Assembly (NCBI RefSeq): GCF_000430785.1
Contig: NZ_AUMR01000015.1
Coordinates: 1-64,000 of the forward strand
DNA from: Ectobacillus panaciterrae DSM 19096
Lineage (GTDB): Bacteria > Bacillota > Bacilli > Bacillales > Bacillaceae_G
DNA: 64,000 nucleotides
Direction: 5' to 3'
Both the position numbers and the translations under genes were made by a program. Position 1 is the stretch's first letter. Each line of letters opens with the position of its first letter. This document shows positions 8,077-16,468 of this stretch, piece after piece. A model generated the notes under the pieces. It saw nothing but the letters and a program-made list of their open reading frames with translations, was not told where the DNA came from and did no database searches.

Positions 8077-8123
8077 TTATGTTAACTAGAGATGTATACC
8101 ATATACAATTCTAGTTAACATAA
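8077..8123. repeat. 47-bp long imperfect palindrome
   Basis: Outer arms TTATGTTAACTAGA and TCTAGTTAACATAA pair over 14 bp, and GTATA/TATAC pair inside the loop. There is no T run. It lies 20 bases after the TetR-type gene; it may be a weak terminator, an operator or an element end. Confidence 0.5.
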
Positions 8124-8312
8124 TAGTTCATTATCGGAAATTGATTATTCACACAATCCCCATGATATCAACATTTCTTAGACTATCTGAAATTATCAAA
8201 AACGCAAATTTTGTACGCTGAGCAAATTCCGACACAATTCACAATCGATTTCTTACTCTAAGAAATATCAACTTTCTAGTTTATTGGATAAGAGATCGTA
8301 AGGGAGGTAAAC

Positions 8313-8496
8313 TATATACAAGTGAATAAAAAAACGTCTTTTGATAGTGGGGAGAGATCATCCGGCGACGTGCAGAAACGGTCAAACCCTTGTAGTGGTT
8401 CATGCAAAGGTAAACCAGAGAGAAGAAGCATACCATACTCCCTTTTCGTTGTACATAGTACATGGAAATGTCGAAATTATAATTCACTCATATATA
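8313..8496 (+). mobile_element. MITE-like repeat, copy A
   Basis: About 184 bp, bounded by TATATACAAGTGAATAA and its inverted counterpart TTCACTCATATATA. The interior is shared with copies at 50963, 55663 and 56430 (for example GTGGGGAGAGAT, GGTCAAACC, CAGAGAGAAGAAGCAT, ATGTCGAAATTAT). It is non-coding; short frames in it are incidental. Ends in TATATA suggest insertion at TA-rich targets. Confidence 0.75.
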
Positions 8497-8666
8497 AATC
8501 AAATATATACTCTCCAAGAGATTAATGTGACTGTCCCCTAATGATAAACCAAGACATGCATCCCTTCCAAACTGCTTATCTTATATACATTTTTATAATT
8601 TCTATAATTATATTGCACTTCCTAACCATGCCAACATTCTTTATCAAGAAAGTGCTCTTCACAATT
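8497..8666. other. Spacer between MITE copy A and the maturase gene
   Basis: AT-rich, with no gene, repeat or terminator that I can support. Confidence 0.5.
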
Positions 8667-9998
8667 TCAAACCTCAGATACTCTTTGACGCTTTATTATA
8701 CTTGTAACCAAAGAAACAGGGAGCCCCTCCTGTAAAAGCCGTTTCATAATTTTCATATACGGACTAATATGTTTAAAATAGTTTTTATAGGATGTGCACA
8801 GATAATTTAAGCCGGGTTCCCCCTCGTCAGAAAGTAAAAATCTATGTTTGGGACATTCACCATGACAGGCAAATCTAACCTCACAATTCTTGCATACGTT
8901 AGGAAGTGTATGCTCTTTCTTTTTACCAAAATCAAGTTGGAATTGTGAATTGATCATATTTTCAAGATTGTCCGTTGCTATATTTCCTAATTGATACTCG
9001 GGATAAACGTAGTGATCACAGGCATAAACATCTCCATTATGCTCCATTGCTACAGCACGGCCACATTCTTCTGAGAAAATACATACAGGGGAAGGAATTC
9101 CCATCCAGGCAGCTAGCGCCCATTCGAAGTTCATAATATAGACGAGTCCAATATCCTTTTGAATCCATTCATCAAAAACTTCAATAAGAAAACTTCCATA
9201 TGCTGCTGGTTCTACTGTCCAGGAAGTTACAACCTTTTGAGATTCCTCTTTATATAATGAAGGGGGAGTTGCATGCCGTAACGCCAGTTCTAATGTGCTT
9301 TTGTTTGCTTCTCTTTCTACAATAGGGATAAACTGTATAAACTGAATATCTTGTTCCTTAAAAAAATTATAAATTTCTAAAGGCTTATAAGAAGCCTGCT
9401 TGGTGACACAAGCAAGTATATTAAATTCTACTCCATGTTTTTTTAGTAAGGAAAGACCTTTCATTACCTGGTTAAACGTCGGCTTCCCGCCACAGTCTAC
9501 TCGATAAGCATCATGAATATGTTCAGGTCCGTCCAAGCTCAACCCTACAAGAAATTTATTTGAGGCGAAGAACTCGCACCATTCATCGTTTAATAGCGTT
9601 CCATTAGTCTGAAAAGTGTTCGCAATTTTTTTGCCATTTGCATACTTGTCTTGCAGGGACACAACCTTTTTAAAAAAATCCAGACCCATTAATGTCGGTT
9701 CTCCCCCCTGCCACGCGAACACAATTTCCAACGTTTTTTGTGAAGCAATATACTTTTTAATATACATCTCTAAAACTGCATCAGTCATTTGAAAAGTTGT
9801 ATTCTTAGGGAAAAGCGCTTCCTTCTCGGTATAAAAGCAATATTTACAATCTAAGTTACACAACGGGCCTGCTGGTTTGGCAAGAATATGAAAGCTATTG
9901 TCTTTATACAATCTATCACTCCTTTCCCTGGGAGAAGAAACCTGAAATGAACAGTAAGGTATTACCTGCTCCAGCACTTTTATACTTGGAATGTTCAC
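8667..9998 (-). CDS. Anaerobic sulfatase-maturating enzyme (radical SAM, SPASM)
   Basis: 443 aa. The radical-SAM cluster motif CxxxCxxC is at Cys47, Cys51 and Cys54 (LCNLDCKYCFY). The SPASM region binds auxiliary clusters and shows CGRAVA, CDHYVYPE and CKNCEVRFACHGECPKHRF in the last 130 residues. This set is characteristic of anSME enzymes, which oxidise the active-site Cys or Ser of sulfatases to formylglycine. The gene is 15 bases downstream of a cysteine-type sulfatase on the same strand, the expected partner. The start is GTG and its ribosome binding site is weak, so translation may be coupled to the sulfatase gene. The enzyme is cytoplasmic. Confidence 0.92.
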   Translation of the reverse strand: MNIPSIKVLEQVIPYCSFQVSSPRERSDRLYKDNSFHILAKPAGPLCNLDCKYCFYTEKEALFPKNTTFQMTDAVLEMYIKKYIASQKTLEIVFAWQGGEPTLMGLDFFKKVVSLQDKYANGKKIANTFQTNGTLLNDEWCEFFASNKFLVGLSLDGPEHIHDAYRVDCGGKPTFNQVMKGLSLLKKHGVEFNILACVTKQASYKPLEIYNFFKEQDIQFIQFIPIVEREANKSTLELALRHATPPSLYKEESQKVVTSWTVEPAAYGSFLIEVFDEWIQKDIGLVYIMNFEWALAAWMGIPSPVCIFSEECGRAVAMEHNGDVYACDHYVYPEYQLGNIATDNLENMINSQFQLDFGKKKEHTLPNVCKNCEVRFACHGECPKHRFLLSDEGEPGLNYLCTSYKNYFKHISPYMKIMKRLLQEGLPVSLVTSIIKRQRVSEV

Positions 9999-10013
9999 AG
10001 GTGTTTTTACCCA

Positions 10014-12266
10014 TTAGAGAAAAATGATGGTTCCATTAACATTAATATATATAGACTCTTTTTCTGCTTTCTTACATTCTGAAAACATTATACTGCCTGT
10101 TTTATTCTCCCGAAGTTCAACTATTACTTTTTCAATTTGACCGCTGAATGGAAACTCTGGTGCTGGATAATTAGTGCTTACAGGTGCTAACCGATCTCTT
10201 CCTATATCTAATCCTTCATGAGAAAGAAGAAATGGCAATGTTTTAGGAATATATCCAATACCAACCTGTTGGTCATTGATATAAAGCATACCGGCTCCTT
10301 GATTAAAACCTATTTTTTTAAACTTAAACTTCAAATTCACATAACCATTAGGTACTTCAGTGGCTGATTGAATTTTGTAGACAGTGCCAACATAGTTGTA
10401 TTCATATATCAAGTAATTGTTTTTTATATATAATGTATATCCACTTGAGCGGTCTCCATATGCGATTAAGACTCCCTCACATGATGAATTCCAACGAAAA
10501 ATAGGAATAGTTATAGAGTAAGAGGTACGAATCATTATAGGAGCTGCACCTGCAGGCAAATGAGCCATACCGGGATAAAAAGTACACACACTTCTACCAG
10601 TAAGTAAGCCCTGATAGCTTGGAGTCAACAATTCAAATGTTCTGTCATCCAAGGGAAGAACGTTATATTTTTGAGCTTCCTCCCACCAGACCTTTTGTAG
10701 TTCTATTAATTTCTGGGGATAATAAACTGTCAAATTATGCTTTTGAGAAAAATCCTTTTCTACATAATATAGCTCCCAATTATCTTGGTTAAATGCGGTT
10801 CCCTTTTCATGATATGTCACAGCAGTCCATCCATCATGCCAAATGGCTCTATGTCCGATCATTTCAAAATACTGCGTTCTTCTTTTGGAAAGAACATCAG
10901 GATTTGTAAGTGTATCAGCCATACTTATACCATGCAGCGGCATTTGTTGGACACCTTTATATTCTTTTGGAGCTTGAATATTAAGAACATCTAATATAGT
11001 AGGAGTAATATCAATAGCGTGATAGAACTGTGAACGGACGGCTCCCGCATCTCGAATAGTCTGAGGCCAGTGTATAATCAGAGGAACATGGATTCCTCCG
11101 AAAAATGTGTTTTGTTTATAATACTTAAAAGGGGTATTGCTAACCTGCGCCCATCCCTTTGGATAATTAGGGGTAGTGTCAGGAGCTCCTATGTCCTCCA
11201 CTTTTTCGAATAAATTATCAATGCTCTCCTCGATACCGTTGTAGTACGTCGAATGATTGATAGAGCCGTTCCAATCCCCTTCCTGGCTCCCCCCATTATC
11301 AGCAAGCAGCACGACTATTGTTTGATCTAACTGATTTTTAGACTTTAAAAAATCCAAAATCCTACCAATTTGCTCATCAGTATGGGTTAGGAATCCGGCA
11401 AATGTTTGCTGAAATCTGGTAAACACAATCTTTTCCTTATCCGTCAACTCATCCCAAGCTTTAATACCAGGATTTCGGTCCACAAGCTCTGTGTGCAGCG
11501 GAATAACTCTTAGCTCTCTTTGACGTTTAAACCGCTCTTTCCGAATCTCATCCCAACCTATATCGTATACACCTTTATATTTGTCTATAAATTTCCTCGG
11601 CACTTGATGAGGCTGGTGCTGCGCTCCAAACGCTAAGTATAGGAAAAATGGACGTTCCGGGGTAACGGATAAATGGTCTGTCATAAATTCCATAGCTTTA
11701 TCAACCAAATCCTCTGACAAATGATAATTTTCTTTATCCGGTTTCTGTATACGATGATTATCATAAATTATGTCTGGAGTATATTGATCAGTAAAACCAA
11801 GCAGAAAACCATAATAACGCTGGAATCCTTTAGAAAGAGGCCAATTATCAAAAGGACCGCTTGATGCCGCTTCATGTCCGGGAACGAGATGCCACTTCCC
11901 TACTGCAAACGTAGCGAAGCCATGCATGTTCAGGATTTCAGCCAGAGTTGCAGCGGCAGGTGTAATTCTTCCGCGTTTATTAGAATGCTCTGGTCCCAAA
12001 TCCGCTTCAGAAACCAATCCTACACCGACAGCGTGACAATTGCGGCCCGTTAGAAGACAAGCACGGGTTGGAGAACATAAAGGAGTCACACTAAAGTTGT
12101 TATATCTGAGCCCATTTGCAGCTAACGTGTCGATATGAGGCGTCTCGATTTCTGATCCGTAACACCCTAAGTCTGAAAAGCCAACATCATCCAGAACGAT
12201 ATATATAACATTGAGAGCAGACTTTTTACTGGATGAATCATGTTTATCGCTACTATTCACATCCAT
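10014..12266 (-). CDS. Arylsulfatase, cysteine type, with C-terminal beta-sandwich domain
   Basis: 750 aa. The type I sulfatase domain (about 18-540) has the metal-binding LDD (Asp26-Asp27) and the formylglycine signature CSPTR at 64-68 followed by TGR. It also has KWHL (about 123), DNGG (about 327) and a late metal/substrate His. It hydrolyses sulfate esters, probably for sulfur scavenging. The last 190 residues (about 555-740) form a separate domain of alternating beta strands (ITIPIFRWNSSCEG, GYTLYIKNN, LYINDQQVG), like the LamG/concanavalin-type domains of long bacterial arylsulfatases. No signal peptide is visible, so it acts in the cytoplasm. ATG start with AAAGGAT upstream. It forms an operon with the downstream maturase. 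Base composition is AT-rich relative to parCE nearby, suggesting acquisition. Confidence 0.92.
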   Translation of the reverse strand: MDVNSSDKHDSSSKKSALNVIYIVLDDVGFSDLGCYGSEIETPHIDTLAANGLRYNNFSVTPLCSPTRACLLTGRNCHAVGVGLVSEADLGPEHSNKRGRITPAAATLAEILNMHGFATFAVGKWHLVPGHEAASSGPFDNWPLSKGFQRYYGFLLGFTDQYTPDIIYDNHRIQKPDKENYHLSEDLVDKAMEFMTDHLSVTPERPFFLYLAFGAQHQPHQVPRKFIDKYKGVYDIGWDEIRKERFKRQRELRVIPLHTELVDRNPGIKAWDELTDKEKIVFTRFQQTFAGFLTHTDEQIGRILDFLKSKNQLDQTIVVLLADNGGSQEGDWNGSINHSTYYNGIEESIDNLFEKVEDIGAPDTTPNYPKGWAQVSNTPFKYYKQNTFFGGIHVPLIIHWPQTIRDAGAVRSQFYHAIDITPTILDVLNIQAPKEYKGVQQMPLHGISMADTLTNPDVLSKRRTQYFEMIGHRAIWHDGWTAVTYHEKGTAFNQDNWELYYVEKDFSQKHNLTVYYPQKLIELQKVWWEEAQKYNVLPLDDRTFELLTPSYQGLLTGRSVCTFYPGMAHLPAGAAPIMIRTSYSITIPIFRWNSSCEGVLIAYGDRSSGYTLYIKNNYLIYEYNYVGTVYKIQSATEVPNGYVNLKFKFKKIGFNQGAGMLYINDQQVGIGYIPKTLPFLLSHEGLDIGRDRLAPVSTNYPAPEFPFSGQIEKVIVELRENKTGSIMFSECKKAEKESIYINVNGTIIFL

Positions 12267-12383
12267 CTATCCTTTCTAAATAGATAATGAATCGGGATTT
12301 ACGCTTTCCAGGCAGTATTAGCAATTAAACATATCTCCTGAAAAGTATATTGCCAAACGGATTTAAATATGAAATGCATTCAG

Positions 12384-12575
12384 CTACAAGAAGTATTTTA
12401 TATCGCTCTCGCTTTCTTCGATTTTTTCAATTCCTTCTATATTTACAGAGCTTTGCCCAGTCGGTGTACGTTCCTGCCCTTCACAATCTGTCACCATGAT
12501 AGAATGTTTGCCTATGACTGCACTTTTCCTTGTACTTTTCGCTGTTTCTACCTTATAATAATTTTTATCAACCAT
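12384..12575 (-). CDS. Doubtful small ORF, 63 aa
   Basis: The translation is polar with one Cys and looks protein-like, and it precedes the sulfatase on the same strand. However, it has no ribosome binding site, starts only eight bases from the SAM riboswitch and overlaps that riboswitch's promoter on the opposite strand. I cannot assign a function; it may be a relic. Confidence 0.3.
   Translation of the reverse strand: MVDKNYYKVETAKSTRKSAVIGKHSIMVTDCEGQERTPTGQSSVNIEGIEKIEESESDIKYFL
12530..12559 (+). promoter_or_regulatory. Promoter of the msrA riboswitch transcript
   Basis: TTGTAC and TATAAT with an 18-base spacer, about 24 bases before the SAM-I aptamer. Confidence 0.6.
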
Positions 12576-12582
12576 ATCACAT

Positions 12583-12683
12583 TCTTATCCAGAGAGGCAG
12601 AGGGACTGGCCCTATGAAGCCTCGGCAACCCCATTACGGAAGGTGCCAATTCCGGCAGGACGTGTCCTGCAAGATAAGAAGAA
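12583..12683 (+). promoter_or_regulatory. SAM-I (S-box) riboswitch aptamer
   Basis: It has the conserved S-box core: TTATCCAGAGAGGCAGAGGGACTGGCCC (12585-12612), GAAGCCTCGGCAACC, GGTGCCAATTCC and the 3' P1 strand GATAAGAA. The 3' strand AAGAAGAAGG can also pair with the 5' arm of the following terminator (CCTTCTTCTT), giving the usual antiterminator. High SAM should favour termination and lower msrA expression. Confidence 0.92.
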
Positions 12684-12697
12684 GGCATCTGAACGTA

Positions 12698-12730
12698 CTT
12701 CCCTTCTTCTTATGAAGAAGGGATTTTTTA
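12698..12730 (+). terminator. Riboswitch-controlled terminator
   Basis: CCCTTCTTC and GAAGAAGGG stem with T6, between the SAM aptamer and msrA. Confidence 0.85.
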
Positions 12731-12755
12731 TGATAGGAAGAAGGGACTGTTACTA

Positions 12756-13298
12756 ATGGAAAAACAATATGAACTGGCAACATTCGCAGGCGGCTGCTTT
12801 TGGTGCATGGTAAAGCCGTTTGATGAGCTGCCGGGCATTCACGGCGTGCTTTCCGGTTATGCGGGCGGTCACGTCGAAAACCCAACGTATGAACAAGTGA
12901 AAACTGGAACAACAGGACATTATGAAGTTGTGCAAATCAAATTCGATCCAGACGTATTTCCGTATGAAAAGCTGTTGGAGCTGTACTGGCCGCAAATTGA
13001 TCCGACGGATGACGGGGGACAATTCTTTGACCGCGGCCCGCAATACCGCACTGCAGTGTTTTATCATAACGAAAAGCAGCGCGAATTGGCGGAGCGTTCC
13101 AAACTTGATGTGGCACAAAGCGGCCGTTTTACGAAGTCGATTGTAACAGAAATCCTTCCGGCAGCTCCTTTTTATGTGGCGGAAGAGCATCATCAGCATT
13201 TTTATAAGAAGAATCCGGAGAAATATAAGCAGGAGCGCACAGAATCCGGGCGCGAGGCATTTATTGAAGAGAACTGGCAGGAAAAGCACACAAAATAA
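12756..13298 (+). CDS. msrA: Peptide methionine sulfoxide reductase MsrA
   Basis: 180 aa, the usual MsrA length. The catalytic motif GCFWC is at 13-17 (nucleophile Cys14). Further MsrA signatures are GYAGGHVENPTYEQV and GGQFFDRGPQYRTAVFYH. It reduces methionine-S-sulfoxide in proteins with thioredoxin as donor. No MsrB domain or gene is adjacent. AGGAAGAAGGGACTG precedes the ATG. Transcription passes through a SAM-I riboswitch, linking repair of oxidised methionine to the methionine/SAM regulon. A terminator follows, so the gene is monocistronic. Confidence 0.96.
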   Translation: MEKQYELATFAGGCFWCMVKPFDELPGIHGVLSGYAGGHVENPTYEQVKTGTTGHYEVVQIKFDPDVFPYEKLLELYWPQIDPTDDGGQFFDRGPQYRTAVFYHNEKQRELAERSKLDVAQSGRFTKSIVTEILPAAPFYVAEEHHQHFYKKNPEKYKQERTESGREAFIEENWQEKHTK

Positions 13299-13299
13299 T

Positions 13300-13336
13300 C
13301 AAAAAGGGAGAAACGAAGCCGTTTCTCCCTTTTTGT
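13300..13336 (+). terminator. Terminator of msrA
   Basis: AAAAAGGGAGAAAC and GTTTCTCCCTTTTT form a 14-bp stem. Confidence 0.85.
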
Positions 13337-13430
13337 GCCTGTTCTCTATATTATCACACATTTCTTTCCAGTTGGGACCGTACATATTTTTTCTTATTTA
13401 ACTGAATCTAAAGAAAAAAGCGGTGATAAA

Positions 13431-13634
13431 ATGGTCTATGAAATTCTCTACTCCAACTTTGTCGGCACTCAGCGTGTCGTGCGCGTGAAAAACAGCACGA
13501 CAGGTGAAATGTTTGACTTTACACCTGACACACTTAGCAACAACAAGCTGCCAACAGACTTACAGCAATACGTCCAGCAGCACCTAGAGCAAATCAACAG
13601 CGGCGATACAGATCATGACGGATTGATTTTATAA
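13431..13634 (+). CDS. Hypothetical protein, 67 aa
   Basis: The start at ATG 13431 is preceded by a weak site (GCGGTGAT). The protein begins MVYEILYSNFVGTQRVVRVKN and ends acidic (SGDTDHDGLIL); it is compact, soluble and without Cys. I do not recognise a family. It lies between the msrA terminator and the strong bidirectional terminator that also serves livF, so it is a separate unit. Confidence 0.55.
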   Translation: MVYEILYSNFVGTQRVVRVKNSTTGEMFDFTPDTLSNNKLPTDLQQYVQQHLEQINSGDTDHDGLIL

Positions 13635-13668
13635 AAAGAAGTCCCTTCGGCCGAAGGGACTTCTTTTT
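13633..13668. terminator. Bidirectional terminator
   Basis: AAAAAGAAGTCCCTTCGG and its full complement form an 18-bp palindrome with A and T runs on both sides. It serves the 67-aa gene (plus) and the liv operon (minus). Confidence 0.85.
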
Positions 13669-14374
13669 AAGCAAGGTATGCTTCTTTCACAATATCATCA
13701 TGTATGAGTACATGGCCTTCTCCGACCATTTTAATCTCCCCCGTTTGGATAACATAGCCGCGATGTGCGATTTGCAGCGCTTGGTAAGCGTTCTGCTCGA
13801 CAAGCAGGATTGTCATGCCTTCTTTGTTCAGTTCGTGAATGATTTCAAAGATTTGCTCCACAACGATGGGTGCTAGACCCATAGACGGCTCATCTAACAT
13901 CAAAAGGTGCGGCTGGCTCATAAGCGCGCGCCCGATCGCAAGCATTTGCTGCTCGCCGCCGCTCATCGTGCCTCCTAACTGATTCATACGCTCTTTGACG
14001 CGCGGGAAATAATGAAACACGCGCTCCATACGGGCGTTGATAACCTTCTTATCTTTGACGGAGAATGCGCCCATCTCCAAATTCTCTCGCACCGTTAAGC
14101 GCGGGAAAATGCGGCGCCCTTCCGGTACGTGGGCGATGCCGGAAACAGCGGTGATATGCGGCGGCTGCTTTGTAATATCTTGACCCTCAAACAGCACTTG
14201 ACCTGTTTTTGGAATAACTTGTCCGCTGATTGTTTTCAGAGTCGTGGATTTGCCGGCGCCGTTGCTGCCGATTAAGGTTACGATTTCCCCTTTATCCACG
14301 TGGATATTGATTCCCTTTAAGGCGTGAATACCGCCGTAATATGCATTGATATTTTTAAGCTCTATGATTGACAT
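13667..14374 (-). CDS. livF: Branched-chain amino acid ABC transporter ATPase LivF
   Basis: 235 aa ABC ATPase with Walker A GSNGAGKST, signature MSGGEQQML and Walker B LLMLDEPS, plus a switch His. Its length and sequence (EGRRIFPRLTVRENL) are typical of LivF, which powers high-affinity import of Leu/Ile/Val with LivG. It is the last gene of livK-livH-livM-livG-livF, 17 bases after livG, and ends in the bidirectional terminator. Confidence 0.94.
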   Translation of the reverse strand: MSIIELKNINAYYGGIHALKGINIHVDKGEIVTLIGSNGAGKSTTLKTISGQVIPKTGQVLFEGQDITKQPPHITAVSGIAHVPEGRRIFPRLTVRENLEMGAFSVKDKKVINARMERVFHYFPRVKERMNQLGGTMSGGEQQMLAIGRALMSQPHLLMLDEPSMGLAPIVVEQIFEIIHELNKEGMTILLVEQNAYQALQIAHRGYVIQTGEIKMVGEGHVLIHDDIVKEAYLA

Positions 14375-14391
14375 CCGGGTACCCTCCCTCG

Positions 14392-15168
14392 TTAATTCGC
14401 TGCGACTGCGCTTTTTCCAAGATACGCTTCAATAACCTTCGGATTATTGCGGATGTCGGCAGGCTGTCCTTCTGCAATTTTTTCACCGTGGTCGAGTACG
14501 ACGATGTGCTCGGAAATTTCCATAACGAGCTTCATGTCGTGCTCAATCAAGATGATAGTCAAGTCAAGCTCTTCTCTCATGCGGTAAATGAGGTCTGTCA
14601 ATTCCCTCGTTTCCTTCGGGTTCATTCCTGCCGCCGGCTCGTCAAGAAGAAGAATTTTCGGCTTTGTCGCAAGCGCACGGGCGATTTCCAGACGGCGCTG
14701 TGCACCGTAGGATAAGTTTTGCGCTTCTTCGTTGAGAAATTCTGCCAATCCTACATATTCCAACAGGCGATATGCTTCTCTTTGCGCTTCTTTTTCCTCA
14801 TTGCGTACGTGCGGAAAATTCAGGAGAATGCCGACGAATGTGCTTTTCAGATGATTATGCGAACCGACCATCACGTTTTCGAGCACTGTCATATTATTAA
14901 ACAGACGAATATTTTGGAAAGTACGGGCGATGCCGAATTTGGAAATACCGTGCGGCTTCAAGCCGACGAGCGAATGGGTATCAAGCTTGATTTCTCCCTC
15001 ATCTGGCTTATATACGCCTGTAATCATATTGAAAAATGTCGTTTTTCCGGCGCCGTTCGGACCGATCACCGCTGTGATGGAGCCCTTTTCAACCGTCATT
15101 TCGACTCCCTTTACCGCCACGAGACCGCCAAATCGTTTTGTTAAACCTTTTACCGTTAAAATTCCCAT
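14392..15168 (-). CDS. livG: Branched-chain amino acid ABC transporter ATPase LivG
   Basis: 258 aa. Walker A GPNGAGKTT, ABC signature LSYGAQRRLEIARAL (SYG variant usual for LivG), Walker B KILLLDEPAAGMNP. It has the long C-terminal extension typical of LivG (GEKIAEGQPADIRNNPKVIEAYLG). It lies between livM (12 bases away) and livF. GGAGGGAGAC precedes the start. Confidence 0.95.
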   Translation of the reverse strand: MGILTVKGLTKRFGGLVAVKGVEMTVEKGSITAVIGPNGAGKTTFFNMITGVYKPDEGEIKLDTHSLVGLKPHGISKFGIARTFQNIRLFNNMTVLENVMVGSHNHLKSTFVGILLNFPHVRNEEKEAQREAYRLLEYVGLAEFLNEEAQNLSYGAQRRLEIARALATKPKILLLDEPAAGMNPKETRELTDLIYRMREELDLTIILIEHDMKLVMEISEHIVVLDHGEKIAEGQPADIRNNPKVIEAYLGKSAVAAN

Positions 15169-15180
15169 GCGTCTCCCTCC

Positions 15181-16458
15181 TTACGCTCCGCACGCTTTTT
15201 CGTCTTTTTCTTCTGTTTGTGCCGTTTTTACTTGTTCTTTTGCCTTTAATTCAGCTTCGTTGAACTTCGGATTCTTCGCTGGGATTAACCCTTGCGGACG
15301 ATAGATGGCAAACAAAATCAAGATGCCTCCGAAAATGAAACGCTGCATTTTCGCTGGAGACAGTGCGTCCGGAATGGAGACAACACCGTTTAAGCTCAAT
15401 TGATTCAGCCAGTTTGTTATTTCTGTCAGCACTTGAAGATTCAAAATCGTCATAACTGCCGCCCCAAGGATAACACCCGGCACGCTTCCCATCCCTCCAA
15501 GGATTACCATTACAAGAATAGTGATGGATTCTAACAGTGTAAAGCTTGTCGGATCGACGAACGTTTGCTTCGCTGCGAATACAACGCCCATCATCCCTGA
15601 GAAAGATGCACCGATTGCAAAGGCAAGCAACTTTGTGCGAACAAGGTGGATTCCCATCGCTTGCGCTGCGATTTCATTTTCGCGAACGGCTTTCCAAGAA
15701 CGTCCGATTTTGGAGTACTCTAAACGCTTCACGCCAAAAATGACGAAAAGCAAAATGACTAAGACGATGTAGTAAAATTGGCTGGAATTATTCAGCGTTA
15801 TGCCAAACAGTTCTGGAGATTTGATTGACGCCAAGCCCATCGCGCCATTTGTAATGTTGACCGGCTTGTCTAAGTTGTTGAAGACAATGCGGATGATTTC
15901 CCCGAATCCAAGCGTTACAATTGCGAGGTAATCCCCTTTGACACGAAGCACCGGAACGCCGAGCAGCACTCCGAAAATTGCTGCCATTAAGCAGCCTAGT
16001 AAAAGAAAGACCCAGAAGCTTCCGCCTGATAACGGATATTGTCCGAACGGCATGAAGTTGTTCGCCTGCGCCGTCGCGAAAATACCGTACGTGTATGCAC
16101 CGACTGCGAAGAAGGCTACGAATCCTAAATCAAGAAGTCCGGCAAACCCCACTACGATGTTAAGCCCAAGTGCCATTGCGATATAGATGCCAACGAGAGT
16201 CGCAACTTCCATGTAGGACTCATATGCAGGACCGCCGCTTGCGGCAAACGGCAATAATGCGAACAGTACGACAGAGCCTGCGAGCCATTTCATTTTTGCA
16301 GAAAAGCCTGTGTAATACAGAAGGAACAGTGAAAACAAGAGAAGCAAAAACGCGACAACGGATTTTTGCGCCAAGTATAAGCTTAAGGATGTTACGAGTA
16401 CATACAAAGCAAGAAGAATACCTTGCAACAATTTATTTTCTTTTACTTTTGCCAACAT
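15181..16458 (-). CDS. livM: Branched-chain amino acid ABC transporter permease LivM
   Basis: 425 aa permease with about ten hydrophobic helices. The EAA-like loop is near GRSWKAVRENEIAAQAMGI (about 285-300) and the family motif GFAGLLDLGFVAFFAVGAY is near 105. It pairs with LivH to form the channel. The C-terminal tail is charged (Lys/Glu) and may lie in the cytoplasm. It starts 10 bases after livH. Confidence 0.94.
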   Translation of the reverse strand: MLAKVKENKLLQGILLALYVLVTSLSLYLAQKSVVAFLLLLFSLFLLYYTGFSAKMKWLAGSVVLFALLPFAASGGPAYESYMEVATLVGIYIAMALGLNIVVGFAGLLDLGFVAFFAVGAYTYGIFATAQANNFMPFGQYPLSGGSFWVFLLLGCLMAAIFGVLLGVPVLRVKGDYLAIVTLGFGEIIRIVFNNLDKPVNITNGAMGLASIKSPELFGITLNNSSQFYYIVLVILLFVIFGVKRLEYSKIGRSWKAVRENEIAAQAMGIHLVRTKLLAFAIGASFSGMMGVVFAAKQTFVDPTSFTLLESITILVMVILGGMGSVPGVILGAAVMTILNLQVLTEITNWLNQLSLNGVVSIPDALSPAKMQRFIFGGILILFAIYRPQGLIPAKNPKFNEAELKAKEQVKTAQTEEKDEKACGA

Positions 16459-16468
16459 GTTCTCTCAC

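Noticed and set aside
8322-8525. Small frames inside the MITE-like repeats (also near 55742 and 56244)
   Set aside because: They follow the conserved repeat DNA, differ between copies, and have no ribosome binding sites.
12753-13289. Long minus-strand frame opposite msrA
   Set aside because: Shadow of msrA; the plus frame has the MsrA motifs and regulatory leader.
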